Shown: positions 1 through 8,765 of the stretch, piece by piece
How the letters are laid out: every line of letters starts with the position of its first letter
How positions within the stretch are numbered: the stretch's first letter is position 1
From: Rhizobiaceae bacterium
GTDB taxonomy: Bacteria > Pseudomonadota > Alphaproteobacteria > Rhizobiales > Rhizobiaceae
NCBI GenBank assembly: GCA_028279875.1
Contig: JANQMU010000152.1
Location: 1-51,287, forward strand
Length of the DNA stretch: 51,287 bases
Direction of reading: 5' to 3'
Made by a program: the position numbers and the translations under genes
Notes under the pieces: generated by a model
The model's input: only the letters and a program-made list of their open reading frames with translations
What the model was told of the DNA's origin: nothing
The model's database searches: none

Positions 1-1
1 C

Positions 2-409
2 GCCAAACAGCACCATATGGGTCGCCATGGGTTTGTGTTCCAGCAATCGGCAATCGAATACCGCACTCGCATCGAGGAGTGTCGGGCTGCCGGTGGCGAT
101 GGTGTCCCAGTCGGCCATGGCGAACCGCTCTTCTCCCGATTTGCCGTCGAAACCGGCAAACGCCGCAGCCATGGCCTGATGCTGAACCGCCAGCGTGTTG
201 AGCGCAAAGAACCCGCTTTCAAGATAAATGTGATTGTTCGGGTTGGAGCGGTTCAGACAGGCCAGCACCGTCGGCGGATCATCTGAGACCGAACAGGCGG
301 CCGTCACGGTGACGCCGCGACGCACGCCCTGGAAGGTCGTGGTCAGCAGTTGCACATGGCCGGCATAATGGGCCATCGCATCCCGGTAATCCTTTGACTG
401 GACACTCAT
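2..409 (-). CDS. Flavin reductase-like domain protein (partial, C-terminus off the left edge)
   Basis: The minus-strand frame starts at ATG 409 and stays open to the window edge, giving 136 visible residues. It begins MSVQSKDYRDAMAHYAGHVQ and continues through a GVTVTAACSVSDDPP stretch, which resembles the FMN-binding, small-component flavin reductases (HpaC/RutF type). In that family the Thr-Val-Thr-Ala segment lines the flavin site, and the protein supplies reduced flavin to a partner oxygenase. No partner is visible because the gene runs off the edge. The stretch before the start codon (410-706) separates it from the divergent binding-protein gene. The fold assignment is fairly secure; the physiological partner is unknown. 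Confidence 0.8.
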   Translation of the reverse strand, partial: MSVQSKDYRDAMAHYAGHVQLLTTTFQGVRRGVTVTAACSVSDDPPTVLACLNRSNPNNHIYLESGFFALNTLAVQHQAMAAAFAGFDGKSGEERFAMADWDTIATGSPTLLDASAVFDCRLLEHKPMATHMVLFG

Positions 410-706
410 CCTATCCAACACGCGCGATCTCCGCCGGCAGGCTGCCTTGTTTCGACATGGCCGACATACATAGACACAATTGCCACTATTGGAAGCGCCC
501 GGCGCCATTTTCCTGTGCCGCACCGTGCTTGCGGAATCCCGGTTTTGCCGCGTGACCCTGTGTCTTTGAAACCGGCCCATGCCGGGGAACGCCCCGGAGC
601 AGTTAAGTCACCGGACCGGCTTTTCAACTTGCGTACCCCTTGGATAAGGACATGACCGAGGCTACAAGTGACGGCAGCGAATACCAAAGAGCAACCGTGC
701 CCCTCG
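410..706. other. Divergent intergenic region
   Basis: No convincing gene is seen between the flavin reductase start and the binding-protein start. It should hold two divergent promoters, but no clear -35/-10 pair stands out. A small perfect hairpin, CCGGGG-aacg-CCCCGG, lies at 582-597. An alternative upstream GTG start for the next gene lies at 668. Confidence 0.4.
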
Positions 707-1858
707 ATGAAACCCGCCCGCAAACCCCTTTTGACCCTGCTGATCTGCGCGGCGCTCTGTTGGCAGGCAAGCCCGCGGGCTGCCGCACAGGCAACCGACG
801 AAGGCTTGCGAATCGGCGTTCTGGCGCCGGAAGAAGGGAACTACCAGATCCTTGGCAATGAAGTTGCCGCCGGGGTCACCATATTCGCCAGCAGCGTCGG
901 CGGGTTGGTAGCCGACATATTGCAGGAACCCGACACCTGTGACGCCGCAGGCGGTGCCGACGCCGCAAGTGCGTTCGTCGAGGCCGGCGTCGACGCCGTT
1001 ATCGGGTTTTTGTGCATGGAAAGCCTGGCCGCGGCACTGCCGATCCTGTCATCGTCCGGCATTCCCGCAATCAGCCTCGGTGTGCGGTCGAAAATCATTG
1101 CCGAGGATGCCGCCAGGAATGACTGGCTTTTCTACCGCCTGGCACCGCGAGCCGATGACGAGGCGCAGAAGATCACCGAGGCGATTTCGTCCAAATGGCT
1201 GGGCAAGCCGCTGGCGCTCGTCGAAGACGGTACGATCTACGGGCGCGAACTGGCGGAATCCGTTCGGTTTTTGCTTGAGGAACTGGGCATAACGCCTGTA
1301 TTTACCGACAATTATCGCCCGTCCCAGAGCAAGCAGTTCGGCCTCGTAAGACGCCTAGAAAGGGCCGGTGCCACCCATGTTTTCATTGGCGGCGACCGCC
1401 TGGACGCGGCGATCATCGCCCGAGACAGCAGGGAGGCCGACCTTGATCTGACCTTTCTCGGGGGCGACGCCCTAAACGCCGCCGATGGGGACCCGACCCT
1501 GATCAACGGATTTCTGGCGGTGACGCTTCCCGATCCGGTGACGCTGAACAGCGCAAGGAATGCCCTTGGCCAGTTCGAAAACACCGGACATTCGGCGGAC
1601 GGCTATGCGCTTCCGGCCTATGCCGCCGGCGAAATCCTGCTGGATGCCAAGCGCGCATCGGTCGCCGAGGGCAAAACCCTGGCACAGGCACTGACGGGCA
1701 CCCGCTTCGATACGGTGATCGGACCCATCGAGTTCGACGGTTTCGGCGAGCGCAAGGACAATCCGTTTCGGCTGATGGTCTGGCGCAATGGTGTCTTCTC
1801 ACCGGTCGACCGGAGCGGTGAAACGGGAAGTCTTGCGCGGCAGGGAGAAGCGGAATGA
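707..1858 (+). CDS. Periplasmic binding protein, branched-chain amino-acid (Leu/Ile/Val) type
   Basis: A 383-residue secreted protein. The ATG at 707 puts a signal peptide at the very N-terminus: a positive stretch (MKPARK), a hydrophobic core and an Ala-rich end near AAAQATDEG. An in-frame GTG at 668 would add 13 residues before it and is less likely. The mature part (LRIGVLAPEEGNY near the start, then IPAISLG, LVEDGTIYGRELAE and HVFIGGDRLDA) follows the type-1 periplasmic-binding fold of LivJ-like receptors. No ABC permease or ATPase gene accompanies it, so it may serve a distant transporter or act as a sensor or chaperone. Its stop overlaps the start of the downstream P1 peptidase (ATGA), so the two are translationally coupled. 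Confidence 0.82.
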   Translation: MKPARKPLLTLLICAALCWQASPRAAAQATDEGLRIGVLAPEEGNYQILGNEVAAGVTIFASSVGGLVADILQEPDTCDAAGGADAASAFVEAGVDAVIGFLCMESLAAALPILSSSGIPAISLGVRSKIIAEDAARNDWLFYRLAPRADDEAQKITEAISSKWLGKPLALVEDGTIYGRELAESVRFLLEELGITPVFTDNYRPSQSKQFGLVRRLERAGATHVFIGGDRLDAAIIARDSREADLDLTFLGGDALNAADGDPTLINGFLAVTLPDPVTLNSARNALGQFENTGHSADGYALPAYAAGEILLDAKRASVAEGKTLAQALTGTRFDTVIGPIEFDGFGERKDNPFRLMVWRNGVFSPVDRSGETGSLARQGEAE

Positions 1859-2889
1859 GGCAGCCCGGCCCGCTGAACCTGATCACCGATGTCGACGGGC
1901 TGCTGGTCGGCAACGCCGAAGACACGCGGCTGAAATCCGGGGTGACGGCGATCATCTGCCCGGGTGGCGCGACGGCGGCCGTGCAAACCCTCGGCGGTTC
2001 GCCCGGTTCGCGCGAGACGGACCTGCTGGAGCCGCACAACGCCGTCGAGACCATCAACGCCATCGCGCTGTCCGGCGGATCGGCATTCGGCCTCGATGCC
2101 GGATCGGGTGTCCAGGCGGCGCTGCACGAAAAGGGAATGGGCTTCGAGGTCGGCCCCCACCGCATTCCGCTGGTGCCGGCAGCCATCCTGTTCGATCTGG
2201 CCAATGGCGGCGACAAGGCCTGGGGCCGCTACCCGCCCTACCGCGAACTTGGCTATGCCGCCGCGAACAACGCGGCCCGGACATTCGCCATCGGCACCGC
2301 GGGCGCCGGCACGGGCGCGCTGACCGCCGGCTTCAAGGGCGGCCTCGGTTCGGCGTCGCTGCGAATGGACAACGGCACGACCATCGGCGCGCTGGTGGCC
2401 GCCAACCCGCTGGGTACGGTCAACATGGATGGCGGCCCGCATTTCTGGGCCGCGCCATTCGAAGTGGGCAATGAATTCGGCGGACTGGGATATCCCCAGC
2501 CCATACCGCCTTCGGCCGTTGATCTGAGGATCAAATATCGCGACATGAGTGGCGGCCCGTCACCCGAACTCGCCAACACGACCATCGCCGTTATCGGCAC
2601 GGACGCCGCACTGTCGAAGGCCGAAGCCAAACGGCTCGCCATTGCCGCCCATGACGGGTTCAGCCACGCCATCTGGCCGACCCACACGCCCGGGGACGGA
2701 GACCTGGTCTTCGCCCTGGCCACCGCCAAGAGTGGGGTTCGGCCCGAACCGGACGATTTCATCGACCTTTGCGCCGGCGCCGGCGCGGTCATGGCGAGGG
2801 CCATCGCACGCAGTGTTTTCGAGGCTGTTGCGGCCGATGGCGACATCATGCCGGCCTGGCGGGATGCATTCCCCGATCTCGGCCGGTAA
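1855..2889 (+). CDS. P1 family (S58, DmpA/NylC-like) peptidase
   Basis: A 344-residue member of the N-terminal-nucleophile S58 family: aminopeptidases and amide hydrolases that mature by self-cleavage. The family pattern is clear: an N-terminal LITDVDGLLVGNAED, the segment ALSGGSAFGLDAGSGVQ, and MDNGTTIGALVAANPLG. The cleavage site is probably Gly174-Thr175, leaving Thr175 as nucleophile; this is inferred by analogy with Gly-Ser in DmpA and Asn-Thr in NylC. The start codon overlaps the stop of the binding-protein gene, so the two are made together. Family members act on small peptides, beta-peptides or synthetic amides; the substrate here cannot be told. No signal peptide is seen, so it is probably cytoplasmic. 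The length fits the family. Confidence 0.88.
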   Translation: MRQPGPLNLITDVDGLLVGNAEDTRLKSGVTAIICPGGATAAVQTLGGSPGSRETDLLEPHNAVETINAIALSGGSAFGLDAGSGVQAALHEKGMGFEVGPHRIPLVPAAILFDLANGGDKAWGRYPPYRELGYAAANNAARTFAIGTAGAGTGALTAGFKGGLGSASLRMDNGTTIGALVAANPLGTVNMDGGPHFWAAPFEVGNEFGGLGYPQPIPPSAVDLRIKYRDMSGGPSPELANTTIAVIGTDAALSKAEAKRLAIAAHDGFSHAIWPTHTPGDGDLVFALATAKSGVRPEPDDFIDLCAGAGAVMARAIARSVFEAVAADGDIMPAWRDAFPDLGR

Positions 2890-2911
2890 TGGCACGAAGC
2901 TGGAGCCTTTC

Positions 2912-3592
2912 ATGAGCCGACCCGTTAAAATCGCCCCCTCCATCCTTGCCGCCGATTTCGCCAGATTGGGACAGGAAGTGAAGGACGTCACGGCCGCCGG
3001 CGCCGACTGGATCCACCTGGACATCATGGACGGCCATTTCGTTCCCAACATTTCCTACGGTCCGGCCGTCGTCAAAGCCCTGCGAGGGCACACGCAGGCG
3101 GTTTTCGACTGCCATTTGATGATCTCCCCCTGCGATCCCTATATCGAAGCCTTTGCCGAGGCCGGAGCCGATATCATCACGGTCCACGCCGAAGCCGGCT
3201 ATCATCTTCATCGTTCGCTTCAGGCCATTCGCGCGCTCGGCAAGAAGGCCGGCGTCTCCCTCAACCCGGCGACTCCCGAGAACGTGCTGGAAAGTGTCCT
3301 GGATGAGGTCGATCTGATCCTGGTGATGAGCGTCAATCCGGGCTTCGGCGGGCAGGACTTCATCACCAGCACGGTGGACAAGGCACGCCGGATCAGCGCC
3401 GTGATCGGCGACAGACCCATCGATCTGGAAATGGATGGCGGCATCACACCGCAAACGGCACCCCTGGCCGCCGCGGCGGGCGTCAACATATTCGTCGCCG
3501 GCTCCGCGATATTCAGGGGCGGCAGTCCCGCCGCCTATGCGGATAATATCGCCGCCATTCGCGCTGCGGCGCAAGCGGCATCGGTGCGGTGA
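2912..3592 (+). CDS. rpe: Ribulose-phosphate 3-epimerase
   Basis: A 226-residue TIM-barrel enzyme that interconverts ribulose-5-phosphate and xylulose-5-phosphate in the pentose phosphate pathway and Calvin cycle. The N-terminus KIAPSILAADFARLG, the metal and catalytic segment HLDIMDGHFVPN, the region FDCHLMI, the MSVNPGFGGQ motif and the LEMDGGI segment are all canonical. The open frame extends well upstream, but the homology begins at ATG 2912, so I chose that start. It follows the P1 peptidase by 22 bases and probably shares its transcript. Length is normal for the family. Confidence 0.96.
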   Translation: MSRPVKIAPSILAADFARLGQEVKDVTAAGADWIHLDIMDGHFVPNISYGPAVVKALRGHTQAVFDCHLMISPCDPYIEAFAEAGADIITVHAEAGYHLHRSLQAIRALGKKAGVSLNPATPENVLESVLDEVDLILVMSVNPGFGGQDFITSTVDKARRISAVIGDRPIDLEMDGGITPQTAPLAAAAGVNIFVAGSAIFRGGSPAAYADNIAAIRAAAQAASVR

Positions 3593-3626
3593 CCGCCCGG
3601 ACAGACGGCTGCCGGGCAGATCGGCG

Positions 3627-4130
3627 ATGACATCCGCGACGCTTCGACAAAACCTTGCCGCCGCCCTGCCGCCGGCCAGGCAGACCATTGCCGGCGCGGT
3701 AGTATGGGGCATCTGCATGGCGCTGAGCCTGCGCGTCGGCCTGGAAATCTCAATCGAAGGCCGCACCGTGCATCAGGCCGCCCTGCTGGCGCTTTATTTC
3801 ACCGGCGGTGTACTGTCCTTCCCGGTAGCGTTCTACCTCGTCCGTCTCACGGCCCTGCGGCGCGCGCCGCAAATCCGGTTTTTGGCCGCCTCTGTGTGGC
3901 TGGCGGTCATGACGGTCGGAGGAACGGCCGCGCTGTCCGCCCTTATTTACTGGAGCATTTTGATCGATTGGAACAACGAACCGCTGACGGCCGCATGGTT
4001 CTTCGAGGTCGCCATTGCAAGCATCTCGGCACTGTATCAGTTCGCGGTGATCGGATCACGCCATTACCTGCCGCTGGGTATTGTGTTGCTTGTCGCTGCC
4101 AGCCTGTGGTTGACGCGCGCCACACGTTGA
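3627..4130 (+). CDS. Conserved membrane protein of unknown function
   Basis: A 167-residue protein with four or five likely membrane segments: about residues 20-40, 52-73, 86-112, 122-143 and 146-163. A short positive N-terminus (MTSATLRQNL) precedes the first. No catalytic or binding motif was recognised. The start at ATG 3627 lies 35 bases past the rpe stop; an upstream extension in the same frame overlaps rpe and looks like shadow. It sits between rpe and purB, and nothing in the context gives a function. Confidence 0.7.
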   Translation: MTSATLRQNLAAALPPARQTIAGAVVWGICMALSLRVGLEISIEGRTVHQAALLALYFTGGVLSFPVAFYLVRLTALRRAPQIRFLAASVWLAVMTVGGTAALSALIYWSILIDWNNEPLTAAWFFEVAIASISALYQFAVIGSRHYLPLGIVLLVAASLWLTRATR

Positions 4131-4221
4131 GATCGCCCTGGAACTCTGCTAGCAGAAGCCGCATATGGGCAGCGCCCTGAAACCGGGTTGACCCGGATCT
4201 TTCCTGTTGACGAGCGGTCAA

Positions 4222-5541
4222 ATGATTTCACGTTATGCACGCCCCGAAATGGTGGCCATCTGGTCGCCGGAAACCAAGTTTCGGATCTGGTTCGAGATCG
4301 AGGCGCATGCCTGTGACGCCCTCGCTGAAATCGGTGTCATTCCGAGAGCCGCGGCACGGAAGATCTGGGAAATGGGCGGATCGGCGACGTTCGATATTTC
4401 CCGCATCGACGAGATCGAAAGTGTCACGAAACACGATGTCATCGCCTTTCTGACCCATCTGGCCGAGATCGTCGGACCGGAGGCGCGTTTCGTCCATCAG
4501 GGCATGACATCCTCCGATGTGCTGGACACCTGCCTCAGCGTCCAGCTTGTCAGGGCGTCGGACCTGCTGCTGGAGGACCTGTCGGCCCTGATGGCGGCGC
4601 TCAAACGGCGCGCCTTCGAACACAAGGACACGATCACCATCGGCCGCAGCCACGCCATTCATGCCGAGCCGACCACTTTCGGCGTCAAGCTGGCCCAGGC
4701 CCATGCCGAGTTCGAGCGATGCCGCAAGCGCCTGGAGGCCGCACGGCAGGAAATCGCCACCTGCGCCATATCGGGCGCGGTGGGGACCTTCGCCAATGTC
4801 GACCCGCGGGTCGAGGCGCATGTCGCCGAGGCCATGGGACTGACGGCAGAGCCGGTATCGACACAGGTGATCCCGCGCGACCGGCACGCCATGTATTTCG
4901 CCACGCTGGCGGTCATCGCATCATCCGTCGAGCGGGTCGCCGTGGAAATCAGGCATCTGCAGCGGACCGAAGTGCTGGAGGCGGAGGAGTATTTTTCGCC
5001 GGGGCAGAAGGGATCGTCGGCAATGCCGCACAAGCGCAATCCGGTGCTGACGGAAAACCTGACGGGTCTTGCCCGCATGGTCCGGTCCTATGCCGCGCCC
5101 GCCATGGAAAATGTCGCGCTGTGGCACGAGCGCGACATCTCCCACTCATCGGTCGAAAGGATGATCGGGCCCGACGCCACGGTGACGCTGGACTTTGCCC
5201 TCGCGCGGCTGACCGGAGTGATCGAGAAGCTCGTCGTCTATCCCGACAACATGATGGCCAATTTGGACCGGTATCGCGGTCTCGTCCATTCCCAGCGCGT
5301 CCTGCTTGCCCTGACACAGGCCGGTGTCAGCCGCGAGGACGCCTACCGGCTGGTGCAGAAAAACGCCATGAAGGTCTGGGAGGAAGGCAAGGATTTCCTG
5401 ACCGAATTGCTGGCCGACGACGATGTCCGCAAGGTCCTGTCGGAAGATGAAATCCGTGAGAAATTCGATCTCGGCTACCACACCAAACATGTCGACACGA
5501 TATTCGAGCGCGTGTTCGGGCCGCAGGAGCCGGGCGGTTAG
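4222..5541 (+). CDS. purB: Adenylosuccinate lyase
   Basis: A 439-residue enzyme of the fumarase/aspartase superfamily. It removes fumarate from SAICAR and from adenylosuccinate, so it acts twice in purine synthesis. The N-terminus (ARPEMVAIWSPETKFRIW) matches PurB, the segment MTSSDVLDT holds conserved active-site residues, and the superfamily signature GSSAMPHKRNP begins at residue 264. ATG 4222 is chosen because family homology starts there; an in-frame TTG at 4207 adds five residues. Purine genes purC, purS, purQ and purL follow within 8 kb, although two unrelated genes lie between. Confidence 0.97.
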   Translation: MISRYARPEMVAIWSPETKFRIWFEIEAHACDALAEIGVIPRAAARKIWEMGGSATFDISRIDEIESVTKHDVIAFLTHLAEIVGPEARFVHQGMTSSDVLDTCLSVQLVRASDLLLEDLSALMAALKRRAFEHKDTITIGRSHAIHAEPTTFGVKLAQAHAEFERCRKRLEAARQEIATCAISGAVGTFANVDPRVEAHVAEAMGLTAEPVSTQVIPRDRHAMYFATLAVIASSVERVAVEIRHLQRTEVLEAEEYFSPGQKGSSAMPHKRNPVLTENLTGLARMVRSYAAPAMENVALWHERDISHSSVERMIGPDATVTLDFALARLTGVIEKLVVYPDNMMANLDRYRGLVHSQRVLLALTQAGVSREDAYRLVQKNAMKVWEEGKDFLTELLADDDVRKVLSEDEIREKFDLGYHTKHVDTIFERVFGPQEPGG

Positions 5542-5549
5542 AGCGCGCA

Positions 5550-6104
5550 ATGAAAGCTTCCGATGCGGACATCCTGATTGTGCCGGGATACAAGAATTCC
5601 GGCCCGGACCACTGGCAGACCCGGTGGCAGGCCAAACTGTCGACGGCGCGCCGCGTCGAGCAGGACTCCTGGGAAAAACCGGTTCGCGAGGAATGGACGG
5701 CCTGCATCGCCGCCGCCGTCAACGAGACGGTCAGGCCGGCGGTCATCGTCGCCCATTCCCTGGGTGTCGCGGCCGCCGTCCAGGCCATCCCGGAATTTAC
5801 CAAAAAGGTCGCAGGCGCCCTTCTGGTGGCACCGCCCGATGTTGCCAATCCGAAAATACGCCCGCGGCACCTGATGACATTCGGCCCCTATCCGACCGAA
5901 CCGCTGCCCTTTCCGTCAATCGTGATTGCCAGCCGCAACGATCCCTATTGCAGCCACGCCGTCGCCGACGAAACGGCGGCGTCCTGGGGATCGCTGTTCA
6001 TGGATGCCGGTGAAGCCGGCCATATCAACGGCGAATCGGGGTTCGGTCCATGGCCGGAAGGCCTGATGGTGTTCGCGAAATTCCTCGGCCATCTCGACCG
6101 ATAG
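5550..6104 (+). CDS. RBBP9/YdeN-type small serine hydrolase
   Basis: A 184-residue single-domain alpha/beta hydrolase. It begins with ILIVPGYKNSGPDHWQTRWQ, the hallmark of the RBBP9/YdeN family. The catalytic triad is readable as Ser70 in AHSLG, Asp131 in SRNDPYC and His158 in EAGHIN. The biological substrate of bacterial members is mostly unknown; esterase activity is typical. It follows purB by eight bases and is convergent with the zeta-inhibitor gene. The fold is well supported; the role is not. Confidence 0.88.
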   Translation: MKASDADILIVPGYKNSGPDHWQTRWQAKLSTARRVEQDSWEKPVREEWTACIAAAVNETVRPAVIVAHSLGVAAAVQAIPEFTKKVAGALLVAPPDVANPKIRPRHLMTFGPYPTEPLPFPSIVIASRNDPYCSHAVADETAASWGSLFMDAGEAGHINGESGFGPWPEGLMVFAKFLGHLDR

Positions 6105-6131
6105 CGAACTGCCGCGATTTCAGCGCCGAAA

Positions 6132-6452
6132 CTACTCGGAGGCGATCTGCTCCATGGCGGTCTGCATCAGTTCGTCCATGGTGCGCCGGATCTGGTGATC
6201 GGACTGGGCAACGCCCGCCGCATCGAAATCGCTGCGCACCTTGCGGAAGACGTCGTGATCGCCGGCCTCCTCGAAATCGGAGAGCACAACTTCCTTGGCA
6301 TAGGCTTCCGCGTCTTCGCCCTCTTTTCCCAGCAGCCCCGCAGCCCAAAGACCCAGGAGCTTGTTGCGGCGCGCCTCTGCCTTGAACCGCAATTCCTCGT
6401 CATGCGCGAATTTGTTTTCATAGGCTTGGCTACGCTCGTCCATGCCGCTCAT
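6132..6452 (-). CDS. F1-ATPase inhibitor zeta subunit (DUF1476 family)
   Basis: A 106-residue helical, highly charged protein, beginning MSGMDERSQAYENKFAHDEE, with the LLGLWAAGLLG segment. This matches DUF1476, the family shown in Paracoccus denitrificans to be the zeta subunit that blocks ATP hydrolysis by the F1 motor through its N-terminal region. The start at ATG 6452 is set by an AGGAGAA ribosome site seven bases upstream; the frame itself extends a further 25 residues. It stands alone, away from any atp operon, divergent from purC, which is usual for this family as far as I recall. Activity here is inferred from family only. Confidence 0.88.
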   Translation of the reverse strand: MSGMDERSQAYENKFAHDEELRFKAEARRNKLLGLWAAGLLGKEGEDAEAYAKEVVLSDFEEAGDHDVFRKVRSDFDAAGVAQSDHQIRRTMDELMQTAMEQIASE

Positions 6453-6703
6453 ATCAGGTTCTCCTGAAGGTTCATCTATGATTCCGGCAGCAGTTTTCAA
6501 ACTGCCCGATTGGCCCCTGTAAACCAAATACGTGCTGAAAGATCAATCGCTGCCCGCACCCGAAATGAAATAACCGCGGAATACGTCAAAAATGAAGTCG
6601 CACGCCGATTGTGAAACGGCCCGCTTTCAGTTAGAGCACATCTCGGATATCATCATACACCTCCTGCGCGCTGCGCTTTTGCACCGCACAACCAGAGAAA
6701 ATC
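6453..6703. other. Divergent promoter region, zeta inhibitor / purC
   Basis: About 250 bases with no gene. It must contain the promoters of purC and of the zeta-inhibitor gene. I could not pick out a clear operator or a known purine riboswitch here. Confidence 0.4.
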
Positions 6704-7468
6704 ATGGCTCGTCGTCGCCGCATTTACGAAGGTAAGGCCAAAGTCCTTTATGAAGGCCCCGAGCCCGGTACGCTCATCCAGTTTTTCAAGGATGATGCCA
6801 CGGCCTTCAACAACAAGAAGCACGATGTCGTCGAAGGCAAGGGCGTGCTCAACAACCGGATTTCCGAATATATTTTCGAACATCTGAACCGGATCGGCAT
6901 TCCGACCCATTTCATCAAACGAGTCAATATGCGCGAGCAGTTGATCAAGGAAGTCGAGATCATCCCGCTCGAGGTGGTGGTGCGCAATATCGCCGCAGGG
7001 CAGCTTGCCAAGCGGCTCGGCATGGATGAAGGCACCATGCTGCCGCGTTCGATCATCGAATTCTACTACAAGGCCGATGCGCTGGACGATCCGATGGTTT
7101 CAGAAGAACATATCACGGCATTCGGCTGGGCAAGTCCGCAGGAAATCGACGACATCATGGCGCTTGCCATCCGCATCAATGATTTCCTGTCCGGACTGTT
7201 TCTCGGCGTCGGCATTCAACTCGTCGACTTCAAGATCGAATGCGGCCGGCTCTTTGAAGGCGACATGATGCGCATCGTCGTCGCCGACGAAATCTCGCCG
7301 GACAGTTGCCGGCTCTGGGATATCGAAACCAACAACAAGCTGGACAAGGACCGCTACCGGCGCGACCTCGGCGGCCTCGTCGAGGCCTATCAGGAAGTTG
7401 CCCGCCGGCTCGGCATCGTCAACCACAACGAGCCGCACCGCGGAACCGGCCCGGTTCTCGTGAAATAG
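6704..7468 (+). CDS. purC: SAICAR synthase
   Basis: A 254-residue enzyme that joins aspartate to CAIR using ATP in purine synthesis. The N-terminus (RRRIYEGKAKVLYEGP), the FFKDDATAFNNKK segment, LEVVVRNIAAG and the LVDFKIECGR signature all match bacterial PurC. The gene is the first of the purine run and is followed after 18 bases by purS, so purC-purS form one unit. The length is typical of the short bacterial form. Confidence 0.97.
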   Translation: MARRRRIYEGKAKVLYEGPEPGTLIQFFKDDATAFNNKKHDVVEGKGVLNNRISEYIFEHLNRIGIPTHFIKRVNMREQLIKEVEIIPLEVVVRNIAAGQLAKRLGMDEGTMLPRSIIEFYYKADALDDPMVSEEHITAFGWASPQEIDDIMALAIRINDFLSGLFLGVGIQLVDFKIECGRLFEGDMMRIVVADEISPDSCRLWDIETNNKLDKDRYRRDLGGLVEAYQEVARRLGIVNHNEPHRGTGPVLVK

Positions 7469-7486
7469 AATGGTGGAAACGTCCAG

Positions 7487-7729
7487 GTGATCAAGGCGCG
7501 CGTGACCGTCACGTTGAAAAACGGCGTTCTCGACCCACAGGGCAAGGCCATCGAAGGCGCCCTCGACGCACTCGGTTTCACGGGCGTCGATCAGGTGCGG
7601 CAGGGCAAGGTTTTCGACCTGGAACTGGCCGGCACGGACAAAGCCGAGGCGGAGCGGCAGATCGCCGCCATGTGCGAGAAACTGCTGGCCAACACCGTCA
7701 TCGAGGATTTCTCCTTCGAGATTCTTTAG
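7487..7729 (+). CDS. purS: Phosphoribosylformylglycinamidine synthase, PurS subunit
   Basis: An 80-residue subunit (MIKARVTVTLKNGVLDPQGK, with EDFSFEIL at the end) of the three-part FGAM synthase, where PurS bridges PurQ and the small PurL. The start is a GTG at 7487. Normally purS is followed at once by purQ. Here the next gene on this strand is more than 1 kb away, because kynA lies between on the other strand. The purS stop overlaps the kynA stop by three bases, tail to tail. Confidence 0.95.
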   Translation: MIKARVTVTLKNGVLDPQGKAIEGALDALGFTGVDQVRQGKVFDLELAGTDKAEAERQIAAMCEKLLANTVIEDFSFEIL

Positions 7730-8562
7730 AGCTCGGTCCTGACCGCCCACAATTCCGGGAAGAAGGTCCGGTCAAGCGCCGTCTTCAGGAACCCGACGCC
7801 GGAGGAACCGCCGGTTCCCTTCTTGTGGCCGATGATCCGTTCCACCGTTTTCATGTGGCGGAACCGCCATTGCTGGAAATGGTCTTCGACATCGACCAGT
7901 TCCTCGGCAAGCTCATAGAGTTCGAAATGCTTGTCCGGCGCGCGGTAGATCCGCAGCCAGACCGCTGATAATTCGTCGCTGAACACATGGTTCTGCGAAT
8001 AGTCCCGGTTCAGCAGTGAATCCGGAATATCAAAGCCGTGGCGGCCGACAAGGGCAACCGCCTCGTCATAGATGCTCGGCCCGTTGAAGGCCGCCTCCAG
8101 CTTTTCGTGGATTTCGGGCCGGTGCTTGTGCGGAAGCAGCATGCGCGGATCCTTGGCCCCCAGCAGGATTTCCACCAGCCGGTACTGGTAGGACTGGAAC
8201 CCGGAAGCCTGGCCGAGGACATCACGAAACGTCAGATAGTCGGAGGGCGTCATCGTCGACAGCACATCCCATGCGGTCACCAGTTGCTCCTGGACGCGCG
8301 ACACCCGCGCCAGGGCCTTGAAGGCGAGCCCGGCATTGTCATTGCGCAGATTGCCGATGGCGAATTCCAGTTCATGGATGATCAGATTGAGCCACAATTC
8401 CTGAACATGATGGACAATGATGAAGAGCATCTCATCCTGCTTGTCGCTGAGCGGCGACTGGGCCGAGAGCAGCCTGTCCAGCTTGAGATAGTCGCCATAG
8501 GCCATGCGCTTTTCGAAATCGAGCGGCATGTCCTTCTCAACCCGGCTTTTGTTGCTGTCCAT
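7726..8562 (-). CDS. kynA: Tryptophan 2,3-dioxygenase
   Basis: A 278-residue haem enzyme that opens the indole ring of tryptophan to N-formylkynurenine, the first step of the kynurenine pathway. Family marks are YGDYLKLDRLLSAQ, IIVHHVQELWLN (substrate pocket), FQSYQYRLVE and, near the C-terminus, FQQWRFRHMKTVERIIG, which carries the haem-ligand histidine. No kynureninase or formamidase gene accompanies it. The gene is inserted antisense between purS and purQ, an unusual place. Its own promoter must lie in the 200-base gap shared with purQ. Confidence 0.95.
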   Translation of the reverse strand: MDSNKSRVEKDMPLDFEKRMAYGDYLKLDRLLSAQSPLSDKQDEMLFIIVHHVQELWLNLIIHELEFAIGNLRNDNAGLAFKALARVSRVQEQLVTAWDVLSTMTPSDYLTFRDVLGQASGFQSYQYRLVEILLGAKDPRMLLPHKHRPEIHEKLEAAFNGPSIYDEAVALVGRHGFDIPDSLLNRDYSQNHVFSDELSAVWLRIYRAPDKHFELYELAEELVDVEDHFQQWRFRHMKTVERIIGHKKGTGGSSGVGFLKTALDRTFFPELWAVRTEL

Positions 8563-8765
8563 ATCGGCCTCCGATGGGTTTGGGCGACACCGCCCTGCCC
8601 GCTTCGATCTGGGTATTCGGCGGGCATGCGGAAATTTATTTTAAGCATAAACTATTTGCAGCGTAGTCGGCTTTGGATAGCTTGGCAACAGCTATCGCCT
8701 TTCAAATGCACATACGTTAAAAGGCCCTGAGCCCACCCGATTCCGCATCCGGCGAAGCATCGACC

